This document shows, in pieces, positions 28,343-36,792 of a stretch of DNA of 64,000 nt. The stretch comes from Bacillus sp. FJAT-45350 (GTDB taxonomy: Bacteria; Bacillota; Bacilli; Bacillales; NISU01). The stretch covers positions 14,838 to 78,837 of the forward strand of contig NZ_NISU01000002.1 in the NCBI RefSeq assembly GCF_002335805.1, given 5' to 3'. The notes under the pieces were generated by a model. That model made no database searches and had not been told where the DNA came from. It saw nothing but the letters and a program-made list of their open reading frames with translations. Each line of letters begins with the position of its first letter. Positions within the stretch are counted from its first letter, which is position 1. The position numbers and the translations under genes are program-made.

Positions 28343-30325
28343 TTGTTGAAAAAAGTATTATGGGGGATCGTCCTACTAGCGATAGTCCTTTCAATTCCAG
28401 CTATGATAGAGCGGATACAGGTAGAGCAGGAGAATAATGTGTATGAGCTTGCTGTGCCTTATAACCAAATTGACCAGATTATAAAACTAACAGATGGTTT
28501 GTCTGCTGACTTGTCTAAAGAAGAAGTTTATAGGAAACTGCAGGAAGCAGAAATATATTCTTTAGGCTTAGAGCCTCTAACAATTATGGATATAAAGGAA
28601 GGGGTACTACAAAGGGTAACAAAAGCGGATATAATCAGGCAATATCAGATACCTTCAAATGAATTACCAGATATGACAGGAGTTTATTTGGAAGTTTTTA
28701 ATAGTACTCATCCTCATGTAGATATGGTAAAGAATGCATTTGATTTTGAATACAGAAAAAGATCAGAAGTAAGTATATATCCAGTTAATAGTGATCTTCG
28801 TGTGCATGAATTGGTATTTGGGGATAGAGAATTTTTCTTCTTACCATATCAAACAGCCTCTGCCTTTTATCAACCACTTGGGTTTGATCAAGAACTAGTA
28901 GAAGAATTAATAAGTGAAGGTTTTACGATTATACCTAGACTTAGTAATCAGATGACATTTGTTGAGTATGAAGGTCATTACTTGTATGAAGAGTTGGAAA
29001 TGCTAGCTTCACTTGGTTCAAATAAAGTCCTATTTTCAGGCCAGGAAGTCGTTGGTGTAGGTGAACCTGAAGAATTAAAAACGTTTTCTTCTAAAATTAA
29101 TCAGCTTGGCTATTCTATCGTGACTATCGAATTTAATCCTCAAGTGGGAATGGGTAGCCTATTAACAATAGCTGAACAAGAGCAAGATGTAGTCCGTTTA
29201 TTAAGTGTGACAATCGGTATGGGAAATGAAAATGATAAGACCATTCAAGAGGAAGCAAATAAGATTGTTCGTGCTGTGAAAGAACGAAACATGCGTTCTT
29301 TCTATATTAATGGACTAAATACTCAGTTTAATCAAAATTATACACGTACAGATAATGCAGAAGCTGGTTTAGAAGCTATAACAAAAGTTGCTAAAACAGC
29401 AAATGAGAATATACGTAGTAATTACCAGTTAGGAGACGCTCGCTCGTTTTCAGAACTTAATCAATCGCCATTTGTGAAACTTATTAGCTTTATTGGAGTA
29501 ACTGCTTTAGTTATGTTACTTTTGTTGGCGATTGCACCGAAATATCCAATACTAGCTTATGCTAGTGGAGCTGGGGTTTTACTTGTATCTATTATTTATA
29601 TGGGGACAGGAATGAATCTTGCACTAAAAGCAATAGCATTACTTGCAGCGGTGTCTGCAGCGATTTATGCAGTATTGCTAGTTAAAGAAATTAAAGATAT
29701 GAAAGCACTAATTTTGCAATATTTTATGTCAGTAGGAGTTGGACTTATTGGTGCTTGGTTTGTTATTCAACTATTGTACGGAACAGAATTTCTTGTAAAA
29801 ACAGACCAATTTACAGGAGTTAAAGTACTGGCTGCTCTTCCATTCTTAGTTGGTGGAGCGATATTATTAAGAAAACAGTTAATAGCCTTTTTAGGAGAAA
29901 CAGTTCGATACTGGCAAGTGCTTGTATTTGTTGTAGTAGGAGCAATTTTTGCTTATTATGTCATCCGTACAGGAAATGAAGCGAGTGTACTAGATATAGA
30001 AATAACTTTCCGTAACTGGTTAGAGAGTATTTTATACGTAAGGCCGAGAACATCAGAGTTTCTAGTTGGTTTCCCGCTCTTTTTCTTAGGTTTATATTTA
30101 ACGATGAAAAAGAAGAAATGGGCACCATATGTTTTAGCAATCGGATTTATTGGCTTTGCTTCGATGATAAGTACATTTACACACTTGCATACACCAATCT
30201 TTATTTCGGGACTTCGTACATTGTACAGTGTTCTAATAGGTGCCGGTATAGGTGCGATTCTAATCGTGGTTTACAATCTAATTGAAAAGAAAGTATATCC
30301 TCTAATTAAATCGAGGTGGGACTAA
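28343..30325 (+). CDS. DUF5693-family membrane protein
   Basis: The 660-aa protein starts at TTG (28343) behind GAGAGG and has one N-terminal membrane segment. A large extracytoplasmic domain of about 350 residues follows, with stretches SIYPVNSDLRVHELVFGDRE and IEFNPQVGMG. About eight membrane helices make up residues 380-650. It matches the family DUF5693, which in Bacillaceae and related Firmicutes lies next to csaB. No catalytic motif is visible. Position between flippase and pyruvyl transferase suggests a role in wall-polymer polymerisation, modification or transfer (inference). Its stop codon overlaps the csaB start (TAATG). Confidence 0.8.
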   Translation: MLKKVLWGIVLLAIVLSIPAMIERIQVEQENNVYELAVPYNQIDQIIKLTDGLSADLSKEEVYRKLQEAEIYSLGLEPLTIMDIKEGVLQRVTKADIIRQYQIPSNELPDMTGVYLEVFNSTHPHVDMVKNAFDFEYRKRSEVSIYPVNSDLRVHELVFGDREFFFLPYQTASAFYQPLGFDQELVEELISEGFTIIPRLSNQMTFVEYEGHYLYEELEMLASLGSNKVLFSGQEVVGVGEPEELKTFSSKINQLGYSIVTIEFNPQVGMGSLLTIAEQEQDVVRLLSVTIGMGNENDKTIQEEANKIVRAVKERNMRSFYINGLNTQFNQNYTRTDNAEAGLEAITKVAKTANENIRSNYQLGDARSFSELNQSPFVKLISFIGVTALVMLLLLAIAPKYPILAYASGAGVLLVSIIYMGTGMNLALKAIALLAAVSAAIYAVLLVKEIKDMKALILQYFMSVGVGLIGAWFVIQLLYGTEFLVKTDQFTGVKVLAALPFLVGGAILLRKQLIAFLGETVRYWQVLVFVVVGAIFAYYVIRTGNEASVLDIEITFRNWLESILYVRPRTSEFLVGFPLFFLGLYLTMKKKKWAPYVLAIGFIGFASMISTFTHLHTPIFISGLRTLYSVLIGAGIGAILIVVYNLIEKKVYPLIKSRWD

Positions 30326-31395
30326 TGCACGTCGTACTGTCAGGATATTATGGCTTTCATAATGTTGGGGATGATGCGATTTTATTATCGATCATTTCTG
30401 CATTAAAAGAAGAGGACCCAAATATTGAAATTACGGTTCTCTCAAATGACCCTGAGGACACGAAGAAAGTATACGGGGTAAATGCTGTGAACCGTTGGAA
30501 GCTGAAAGAAGTGCTGAATGTAATTCGTTCTTCTGATGGACTCATTAGCGGTGGTGGAAGCCTTCTTCAAGATAAAACCGGGATGAAAAGTGTCATCTAC
30601 TATAGTGGCGTGATGATGATCGCAAAACTAGTTGGAAAGCCATTTTTTATCTATGCACAAGGGATAGGACCTGTAGATAAAACTAGTAATCAAAGAATAG
30701 TTAAAAGTATTATTTCCAAGGCAAAGAAGGTTACGATTCGTGATGAGGAGTCAAAGGAACTTCTAGAGAATATCAGGGTGAAAAACGAAATTACACTAGT
30801 TCCAGACCCCGTCCTCGGATTAGAGGCTTCTGCATTTGAGAGTCCTTGGTTAAATAGTATTGAAATCACAAAGCCAATCGTGGCTGTATCTGTTCGTGAT
30901 TGGCCAAGTGAAGTAAATTATAAGGAACGAATTGCTCAGTCTTTAGATGAAACAGCTAGAAAGGGATATGAGATTGTTTTTCTACCGATGCATGGGGAGC
31001 ACGACGAAGTCTCGTCGAAGGAAGTTCTTGCTATGATGAAGGAGAAAGTAATAATCGCTCCACATGATGCATCTATCGAAGAGAAGGTCGCGATTATAGG
31101 GAAATCTCATCTATTAGTAGGAATGAGGCTCCATGCATTAATATTTGCTGCTGTCACAAGAACACCATTTGTGGCACTATCATACGACCCGAAAATTGAT
31201 TCATTTGCTAGTCAATCAAATCAGCCTGTTGCAGGACATGTCTGTGAAGAGTGGCCAGTAGAGCAGTTAAACTCTATAATTACCGAACAATTGCATTACC
31301 GTGTAAGAGAGCAAGAAAAATTAGAGCAATTTATGAAGTCAGCTCAACCTGCTGCTAGAAATACAGCAAGGATGGCAATGGACTGCTTTAAATAG
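30325..31395 (+). CDS. csaB: CsaB polysaccharide pyruvyl transferase
   Basis: The start is ATG 30325, which shares one base with the previous stop codon and follows GAGGTGGG. An upstream in-frame GTG (30316) lies inside that site. The 356-aa protein matches CsaB. It has the N-terminal SGYYGFHNVGDDAILLSII, the ISGGGSLLQD loop, FFIYAQGIGPV and the C-terminal LLVGMRLHALIFAA motif. CsaB adds ketal-pyruvate to the secondary wall polymer, which is what SLH triplets recognise. All five SLH proteins of the window depend on it in principle. It is the last gene of its operon and is followed by a strong terminator. Confidence 0.95.
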   Translation: MHVVLSGYYGFHNVGDDAILLSIISALKEEDPNIEITVLSNDPEDTKKVYGVNAVNRWKLKEVLNVIRSSDGLISGGGSLLQDKTGMKSVIYYSGVMMIAKLVGKPFFIYAQGIGPVDKTSNQRIVKSIISKAKKVTIRDEESKELLENIRVKNEITLVPDPVLGLEASAFESPWLNSIEITKPIVAVSVRDWPSEVNYKERIAQSLDETARKGYEIVFLPMHGEHDEVSSKEVLAMMKEKVIIAPHDASIEEKVAIIGKSHLLVGMRLHALIFAAVTRTPFVALSYDPKIDSFASQSNQPVAGHVCEEWPVEQLNSIITEQLHYRVREQEKLEQFMKSAQPAARNTARMAMDCFK

Positions 31396-31540
31396 AGGTG
31401 CAATGGCTCCGTTCGCTAAGCGCCTTGAAAGGAGAAACCCAAACCTTTCAAGGCTATTAAAAGATGTAGCGACTCCTCTTATTGCTTCGAGGCTGGGACA
31501 AAAGGTCACTACCAACTGACCTTTTGTCCCAGCCTTTTTC
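31393..31540 (+). repeat. Dispersed intergenic element, copy 1, ending in a terminator
   Basis: The copy begins at the csaB stop codon. It contains AATGGCTCCGTTCGCTA, then a perfect hairpin CCTTGAAAGG/CCTTTCAAGG (31423-31453) whose loop carries GAAACCC. Next come AAAAGATGTAG and ATTGCTTCGAG. It ends in a very strong terminator, GGCTGGGACAAAAGGTCA/TGACCTTTTGTCCCAGCC with TTTTT (31491-31539). A second copy of about 80 percent identity lies at 33310-33456. Confidence 0.75.
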
Positions 31541-31634
31541 CTATGTATTATTGTTTTATTTGCTATAAAAGTAATAATTCCTCCTCTCTCAAATATATAT
31601 AAAACTAGTAAATGAAGAGGGGGAGATTGAATAG

Positions 31635-33293
31635 GTGCATTCTAGTAGGAAGAATAACGTTATTTTAGCCATTGTCATACTATTTCTAGCCTTTGTTGTA
31701 GATTCTACTATTTCTTATGCTGAGGAAATAAAAAGAGTTGATGCAGTAGTTGAGAATTTCTTTATTAAAAAAGGTTCTACTGAACATTATGCTGAACATA
31801 AACTACTCACGATTGCTGACCAGCAGTATGTACCACTTGATGATCTTAGTGAGGTTTTTAATTTGGATGTTGAAATTACCTCAACAGAGATTCATATCGA
31901 TTCGCAAATGGCCGATGATGATTTACGTCAGAGTTCAAAATTATTATCACGTACTTTACCAAAAGAGACAGTAAACCCTCTTAATAATCGAATTCAGTTT
32001 CATGCAAATGTTGAAGCCGGTGGTTCCATTCTTATCGAAGACAAGCCTGAAAATATAGTGTTTCAGAAAAACGGACATAATCACTTTTATCCCGCTAGTA
32101 CGGTAAAAATAATGACAGCCTTATTAGCGTTAGAAAACACTGATCTTGGTGAAAGAGTCACCGTTTCTAGTGAAGCTAAAAACATTCCGCATGATAGCTC
32201 TAGAGCACATATACGACCAGGAGATTCTATGACTATGAAGCAACTTCTTTATGGGATGATGATTCCATCAGGAAATGACGCCGCAGTTGCGGTTGCTGCA
32301 CATATTGCTGGAACAGAAGCAGAGTTCGTTAAATTAATGAATCAAAGAGCAAAAGAGCTAGGTGCGAAGCAAACTAATTTCGTTAACTCTCATGGGTATC
32401 ACGATCCAAATCAATATATTACCCCACATGATTTAGTAAAAATAACTAGTGAAGCATTAAACCATCCTTTTTTTCTAGATTTAATTAGCACTCCGTATTT
32501 CCAAGGAAACTACAAGAATAATGTAGGACAACCAGTAACAAGAAACTGGAATGCAACAAACCAGCAAATAAGAAAGAATAGTCCTCATTTTTCCGATGTA
32601 ATTGTTGGTGGTAAGACTGGATATACAAGTGCATCACGACATAATCTTGTTAGTGTGGCAGAAGCTAAAGAAGGCTATTTTATTTCTGTGATGTTAAAAG
32701 GTGCTAGAGATCAGCGTTATATTGATACTGAGCGAATTGTAAAAAGAGCGATACAAGAGCGCTCTGAGTATGACAAAGCTCATAAACAGCAAATAACGAT
32801 AAGGGAAGAACGTTTACCAATTTTCTTAAATGGAAAATTGCTTAAACTATTAAATGGGTTAATAGACTATGAAGGCATTAAGTATGTTCCAGTTGAACTT
32901 ACAGCACTACTTTCAAATAACGGAAACACGTTCATAACAAATAACCAACAGTACAAAGTTTCACTAGATAACCAATTATTTGTTACAAATATAGAGCCTA
33001 TTATGAAGGAAGGTAGATTGTTATTACCTGTTAGAGCACTGTTTAACCAATTTGGATTATCATTAAATTATGAACCAAAGAGTAGAGTGGTAACTGGAAA
33101 AAATAGTGATACGACTATTTCCATACCGATTAATTCAAAAATAGTAATGGTGGATGGAAAAGAAACGATTCTTGATAGCCCTGCAATTATCGAAGAAGGA
33201 AATACCTTTGTTCCAGTTAGGTTTATTTCAGAACAGTTCAATACAAAGGTAGATTGGGGAAGAGGGAGGACATTAGTATTTAGCTCAAGTTGA
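31635..33293 (+). CDS. D-alanyl-D-alanine carboxypeptidase (S11) flanked by stalk domains
   Basis: The 552-aa secreted penicillin-binding protein starts at GTG behind GAGGGGGA. A signal peptide spans about 1-29. An N-terminal half stalk-like module (about 33-85) precedes the peptidase S11 domain (about 120-385). Catalytic motifs are Ser155-x-x-Lys158 in ASTVK, Ser212-Gly-Asn in PSGND and Lys327-Thr-Gly in GGKTGYT. Two further stalk-type segments (about 390-450 and 455-550) end the protein, with LLPVRALFNQFGL and FVPVRFISEQFN. In DacF/DacA-type enzymes the C-terminus is a membrane-anchoring helix. Here that helix is replaced by stalk domains. It trims the terminal D-Ala of stem peptides. Confidence 0.9.
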   Translation: MHSSRKNNVILAIVILFLAFVVDSTISYAEEIKRVDAVVENFFIKKGSTEHYAEHKLLTIADQQYVPLDDLSEVFNLDVEITSTEIHIDSQMADDDLRQSSKLLSRTLPKETVNPLNNRIQFHANVEAGGSILIEDKPENIVFQKNGHNHFYPASTVKIMTALLALENTDLGERVTVSSEAKNIPHDSSRAHIRPGDSMTMKQLLYGMMIPSGNDAAVAVAAHIAGTEAEFVKLMNQRAKELGAKQTNFVNSHGYHDPNQYITPHDLVKITSEALNHPFFLDLISTPYFQGNYKNNVGQPVTRNWNATNQQIRKNSPHFSDVIVGGKTGYTSASRHNLVSVAEAKEGYFISVMLKGARDQRYIDTERIVKRAIQERSEYDKAHKQQITIREERLPIFLNGKLLKLLNGLIDYEGIKYVPVELTALLSNNGNTFITNNQQYKVSLDNQLFVTNIEPIMKEGRLLLPVRALFNQFGLSLNYEPKSRVVTGKNSDTTISIPINSKIVMVDGKETILDSPAIIEEGNTFVPVRFISEQFNTKVDWGRGRTLVFSSS

Positions 33294-33309
33294 GGTTAGG
33301 ACACTTCAA

Positions 33310-33456
33310 TAGAGGATGCAATGGCTCCGTTCGCTACGCTCCTTGAAAGGAGAAACCCACTCCCTTCAAAACTTTTAAAAGATGTAGAGACTTCGCACAT
33401 TGCTTCGAGACTAGAAAAAAGGTCAAAAACGGACCTTGTTTTCTAGTCTCTTTTTT
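33310..33456 (+). repeat. Dispersed intergenic element, copy 2, ending in a terminator
   Basis: Homologous to 31393-31540. It shares GCAATGGCTCCGTTCGCTA, CCTTGAAAGGAGAAACCCA, TTAAAAGATGTAG and ATTGCTTCGAG, followed by a terminator (GAGACTAG.../...CTAGTCTC and TTTTTT, 33407-33456). It lies directly behind the carboxypeptidase gene, as copy 1 lies directly behind csaB. Confidence 0.75.
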
Positions 33457-33724
33457 GTGTGTGAAATATGTAAATGATTATGTAAAAACATGTGAAAGAT
33501 AAATGAAGATGTAAAATATTATACCCAATAAGTTGCACCTATGATATAATCCATTGTGTGCTAGATTGGAAGAACTATATATGCAATTAATTACATATGT
33601 AGAGTTCGAGAAACTGTGTATCTGTATTATTTACATTAGAAAAATAATTATACAGTTGAACTGGAAACAAAAGAGATAATAAAAAATCCTTAGTGGGAAA
33701 AGGTATAAAAAAGGGAGGGTCAAT
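33457..33724 (+). promoter_or_regulatory. tagO upstream region with extended -10 promoter
   Basis: An extended -10 box TGATATAAT occupies 33542-33550, with no good -35. That leaves a leader of roughly 170 bases before tagO. A weak inverted pair (TATATGCAATTAATTACATATG region, 33579-33600) is visible. The ribosome binding site is GGGAGGG at about 33713-33719. No gene is seen. Confidence 0.5.
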
Positions 33725-34780
33725 ATGATTTATTTGTCGTTATTGATCTGTTTTATTGTAGCTGTACTGATCACACCAGTTGTAAAGAAATTTGCAATTA
33801 AAATTGGTGCTACAGACAAACCAAATCATCGAAAAGTTCATCAAAAAGTAATGGCTCGCTTAGGTGGGCTTGCGATATATATTGCATTCTTAGTCGGTTA
33901 CATTATTGTTCAGCCTGAGAGTCCACTTATGGTTCCAATATTAATTGGGAGCTTTATCATCATCTTAACTGGGTTTTTAGATGATATGATTGAGCTTTCA
34001 GCTAAATGGAAGCTTCTTGGTCAAATAGTGGCTGCGTGTGTTGTTGTTTTTGGAGGAGTTCAATTACAGTACATTAACCTACCATTTATTGATGGCTTTA
34101 ATTTAGGGTGGTTAAGTATTCCAATTACAATTTTATGGATTGTAGGGATAACGAATGCAATTAACTTAATTGATGGCTTAGATGGTTTAGCAGCAGGTGT
34201 ATCATCGATCATAATTATTACTATTACAGTATTAGCAATGGTTGATGGAAATATGTTTGTTGTGGCATTAGGAGCAATTATGCTCGGGAGTACATTAGGA
34301 TTTTTAGTTCATAACTTTAATCCAGCAAAAATTTTCATGGGTGATACAGGAGCTTTATTCTTAGGGTTTATGATATCTGTTATGTCATTAATGGGTGTTG
34401 CAAAAAGTGTTACTGTATTCTCGATTATCATTCCAATTATCATTTTAGCGGTACCAATTTCTGATACGTTCTTTGCTATTATTCGACGTATAGTAAACAA
34501 ACAACCATTATCAGCACCAGATAAATCACATTTACATCATTGTCTATTACGACTAGGATATTCACACAAGCAAACAGTGTTACTAATTTATGCAATGAGT
34601 GCATTTTTTGGCTTAGCTGCTGTGATGCTGACAATATCGACAGTTTGGGTGGCACTTTTCATCGTATTAGTATTACTAATCGCAATCGAATTAATTGTTG
34701 AAGGTGTCGGTCTTGTAAGTTCAAATTATCGTCCAATGCTAAATTTCTTTAGCCGAATAACAAGTGTAAAACGAATGTAA
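33725..34780 (+). CDS. tagO: Undecaprenyl-phosphate GlcNAc-1-phosphate transferase TagO
   Basis: The 351-aa membrane protein has about 10-11 transmembrane helices and the MraY/WecA family motifs. These are DKPNHRKVH near 32, NAINLIDGLDGLAAG near 144, the catalytic IFMGDTGALFLGF near 203 and the cytoplasmic DKSHLHHCLLRLG near 266. It starts wall-polymer synthesis by moving GlcNAc-1-P onto undecaprenyl phosphate. It supplies the substrate for the TagA-type enzyme at 26022. Single gene with its own promoter and terminator. Confidence 0.94.
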   Translation: MIYLSLLICFIVAVLITPVVKKFAIKIGATDKPNHRKVHQKVMARLGGLAIYIAFLVGYIIVQPESPLMVPILIGSFIIILTGFLDDMIELSAKWKLLGQIVAACVVVFGGVQLQYINLPFIDGFNLGWLSIPITILWIVGITNAINLIDGLDGLAAGVSSIIIITITVLAMVDGNMFVVALGAIMLGSTLGFLVHNFNPAKIFMGDTGALFLGFMISVMSLMGVAKSVTVFSIIIPIIILAVPISDTFFAIIRRIVNKQPLSAPDKSHLHHCLLRLGYSHKQTVLLIYAMSAFFGLAAVMLTISTVWVALFIVLVLLIAIELIVEGVGLVSSNYRPMLNFFSRITSVKRM

Positions 34781-34784
34781 AAAT

Positions 34785-34820
34785 AAAGGGGAGGTAGACT
34801 ATGAGCTACTTCTCCTTTTT
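34785..34820 (+). terminator. Intrinsic terminator after tagO
   Basis: AAAGGGGAGGTAG pairs with CTACTTCTCCTTT through G-U pairs, followed by further T residues. Confidence 0.75.
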
Positions 34821-34897
34821 ATGTTTAAGAGGAATAAATTAAGTAGTACAAACTACATCTTTTTTGTGTATAATTAGCTTTGAATGGAGGTGATAAT

Positions 34898-35251
34898 ATG
34901 GAAGATACATTAAAATTAATTCTTCAGGAAATCCAAAAAGTAAATCTTCGAATCGGTGGTCTCGAAAGTCAATTTGGTGGGCAGGAAAAACGAATGGATG
35001 GACTTGAGAGTAGATTTGTCGGCTTAGAAAAACAAATGGATGGATTCGATAGTCGATTTGATTCATTAGAAAGAGATATTAAAGAATTAAAAGTTGGACA
35101 AGAACAATTACAGAAGAACCTTGTTGATAGCTTGGGCCAAAACACAGAAAAAATCGTAGAGTATGTTGATAGCCAAACTGATGCATTAAATAAGCGATTA
35201 TTTACTGTGGAGACAGATATTCAAAAATTAATGAGACAAAAAGCGAGATAA
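34898..35251 (+). CDS. Small coiled-coil protein with 14-residue repeats
   Basis: Start at ATG 34898 (MEDTLKLILQEIQ), preceded by GGAGGTGAT. The upstream in-frame ATG at 34880 lies before that site. The 117-aa protein has no signal or membrane segment and is almost entirely heptad coiled coil. Residues about 20-61 are three 14-residue units of the form xGLExxFxxxEKxM, encoded by three 42-bp direct repeats. No function is known to me. Such proteins are common as small orphan genes in Bacillaceae. Confidence 0.65.
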   Translation: MEDTLKLILQEIQKVNLRIGGLESQFGGQEKRMDGLESRFVGLEKQMDGFDSRFDSLERDIKELKVGQEQLQKNLVDSLGQNTEKIVEYVDSQTDALNKRLFTVETDIQKLMRQKAR

Positions 35252-35345
35252 TGTAATTCGGGGGTTCGTCATACTATTATAAAACAAAACATATACCTTC
35301 TTCTGTACGTAACTAGCAACATTCGCTTTCACCCCCAATACATAG

Positions 35346-35376
35346 AAAAACACCGACTAAGTAAGTCGATGTTCTA
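35346..35376 (-). terminator. Intrinsic terminator of the LCP gene
   Basis: On the minus strand AGAACATCGACT pairs with AGTCGGTGTTTTT across a short TACTT loop and ends in a T run, directly after the stop of the LytR-type gene. Confidence 0.75.
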
Positions 35377-35386
35377 AATTACAATC

Positions 35387-36349
35387 CTATTTTATTTCTA
35401 AATGTTCTTGAAACGTAGTAGAGATTGTTCCAATTGATTCCTCTGTAAGCTCATAATAAAATACTCCGTTTATTCTTCTATTGTTACCTTCAAGATAAAG
35501 CGATTCAATATCATTTAATCCACCGCTATAAGAATGTAATGACAGGATATTACCGAAACTTAAGTTCATTGATATATGCTTTTCAATACTATCTAGCACA
35601 GCCCCGTAACTTGTAATAGATGAAAGTGATGCTCCTTTTTCGATAATTGCTTTAATGACTTCTTGTTGACGGTCGCCTCTTCCTAAATCACCACGAGGGT
35701 CTTTTTTTCTCATTCTTGAGAAAGCTAATGCTTCTTCTCCACTTAACAACTGTCTTCCTTCATATAATGTAATAGCCCCTTGATTATCATTACTGTCCAT
35801 CTCACTAAACGTAAATGGTACGTCTACTTCAATTCCGCCTAGTGCATCAACAATTTCAATAAAAGCCATAAAATTTAATTTTACAAAATAATCAACTGGG
35901 ATATCGAATAAGTTCTCAACAGTTTCAATTGCTAAATCGGTTCCTCCAAAAGCGTGAGCATGATTGATTTTATCAGGATTTCTTCTCCCTGGGATTTCAA
36001 CTAACGCATCTCTTGGTATGCTCGTTAGTTTAATTGTCCCTTCCCCTTTATTAAATGTGGTAAGTAACATAGCGTCTGTTCGTCCAACTAGTTCACCATC
36101 ACGGTCATCTACACCTAAAAACAAGATTGATATATTATCCTTACCAGGGTCAACTGCAACTTCACGCATGTCTGATTTGTCGCCACGGTCAAGCTCTTCA
36201 CTAACGTTGGACGTTACATTTGATACTTTATTTAATAAATATATAGTGGCACCGCCCAAAACAAAGAATGCAACGACACCTACAATTGTCATCAGTTTCA
36301 AAAGTTTCTTCCATTTATATTTTCGCTTTTCTATTCTTGATTGAGCCAT
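35387..36349 (-). CDS. LytR-CpsA-Psr (LCP) family wall-polymer ligase
   Basis: The 320-aa protein has a basic cytoplasmic N-terminus, one membrane helix (about 19-42) and an extracellular LCP domain (about 75-230). Conserved elements are FLGVDDRDGELVGRTDAM, LTSIPRDALVEIPG, KINHAHAFGG and FSRMRKKDPRGDLGRGDRQQ, which holds the Arg residues that contact the polyprenyl diphosphate. LCP enzymes (TagTUV) attach lipid-linked teichoic acid or secondary polymer to peptidoglycan. This fits the tagO, tagA, csaB set as the final ligation step. It could also act on a different glycopolymer. Confidence 0.92.
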   Translation of the reverse strand: MAQSRIEKRKYKWKKLLKLMTIVGVVAFFVLGGATIYLLNKVSNVTSNVSEELDRGDKSDMREVAVDPGKDNISILFLGVDDRDGELVGRTDAMLLTTFNKGEGTIKLTSIPRDALVEIPGRRNPDKINHAHAFGGTDLAIETVENLFDIPVDYFVKLNFMAFIEIVDALGGIEVDVPFTFSEMDSNDNQGAITLYEGRQLLSGEEALAFSRMRKKDPRGDLGRGDRQQEVIKAIIEKGASLSSITSYGAVLDSIEKHISMNLSFGNILSLHSYSGGLNDIESLYLEGNNRRINGVFYYELTEESIGTISTTFQEHLEIK

Positions 36350-36792
36350 TTTTTATGAGCCCTCATTTCTATAATCTATAGTAGTTTGATAGTAAACTAC
36401 ACATATCCATCCTATAGTATCTTATATGCTACTTTTCGTAAAGTAGAGCGGAAAAAACTTTGTTAGTATTTCTGTGAATAAATAGAAATAGTATAATATA
36501 AGTAAGCGTTTACATAAATTCAATGAAATTATTTTAGGTTAAACAGTAGAAGGACATTTGTCCACATAGAGTGAACGAACATAGCTTTAGCGTGTAAGAA
36601 AGATTAACGTTAATTTTTCTATTAAATGAAAATAATGCTTGCCTATTCGAGCAAATAATAGTAACTTAATAATATGAAATTTTAGAAAATTACTACTAAT
36701 CTTATAAATTTGTATAGTGTGAACGAACAGAATACATATACTAGCAAAATAATCTGTGGCTGTAGATAGATTACGAAGAGGGAGGACAGCAA
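36350..36792. promoter_or_regulatory. 443-bp intergenic control region of the peptide transporter
   Basis: No gene is present. The region carries a TATAAT at 36492-36497 and a cre-like site at 36501-36514. A 24-bp palindrome is centred on ATTAACGTTAAT (36597-36620). Two 16-base direct repeats, ATAGAGTGAACGAACA at 36566-36581 and ATAGTGTGAACGAACA at 36714-36729, lie 148 bases apart. A good ribosome binding site (GAGGGAGG) precedes the first transporter gene. The LCP promoter on the minus strand must also lie at its left end. Confidence 0.55.
36501..36514. promoter_or_regulatory. CcpA cre-like site in the transporter promoter
   Basis: AGTAAGCGTTTACA matches the catabolite-responsive consensus TGWAANCGNTNWCA at every fixed position except the first. 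It starts four bases after the -10 box, a position where CcpA usually represses. Confidence 0.6.

Noticed and set aside
27997-28437. 146-codon frame overlapping flippase and DUF5693 genes
   Set aside because: Out-of-frame reading of the flippase 3' end, and the product is not protein-like.
3089-33293. Copper amine oxidase enzymes
   Set aside because: The matching domain is only the small N-terminal stalk-type module. None of the proteins has the catalytic amine oxidase domain or its topaquinone site.
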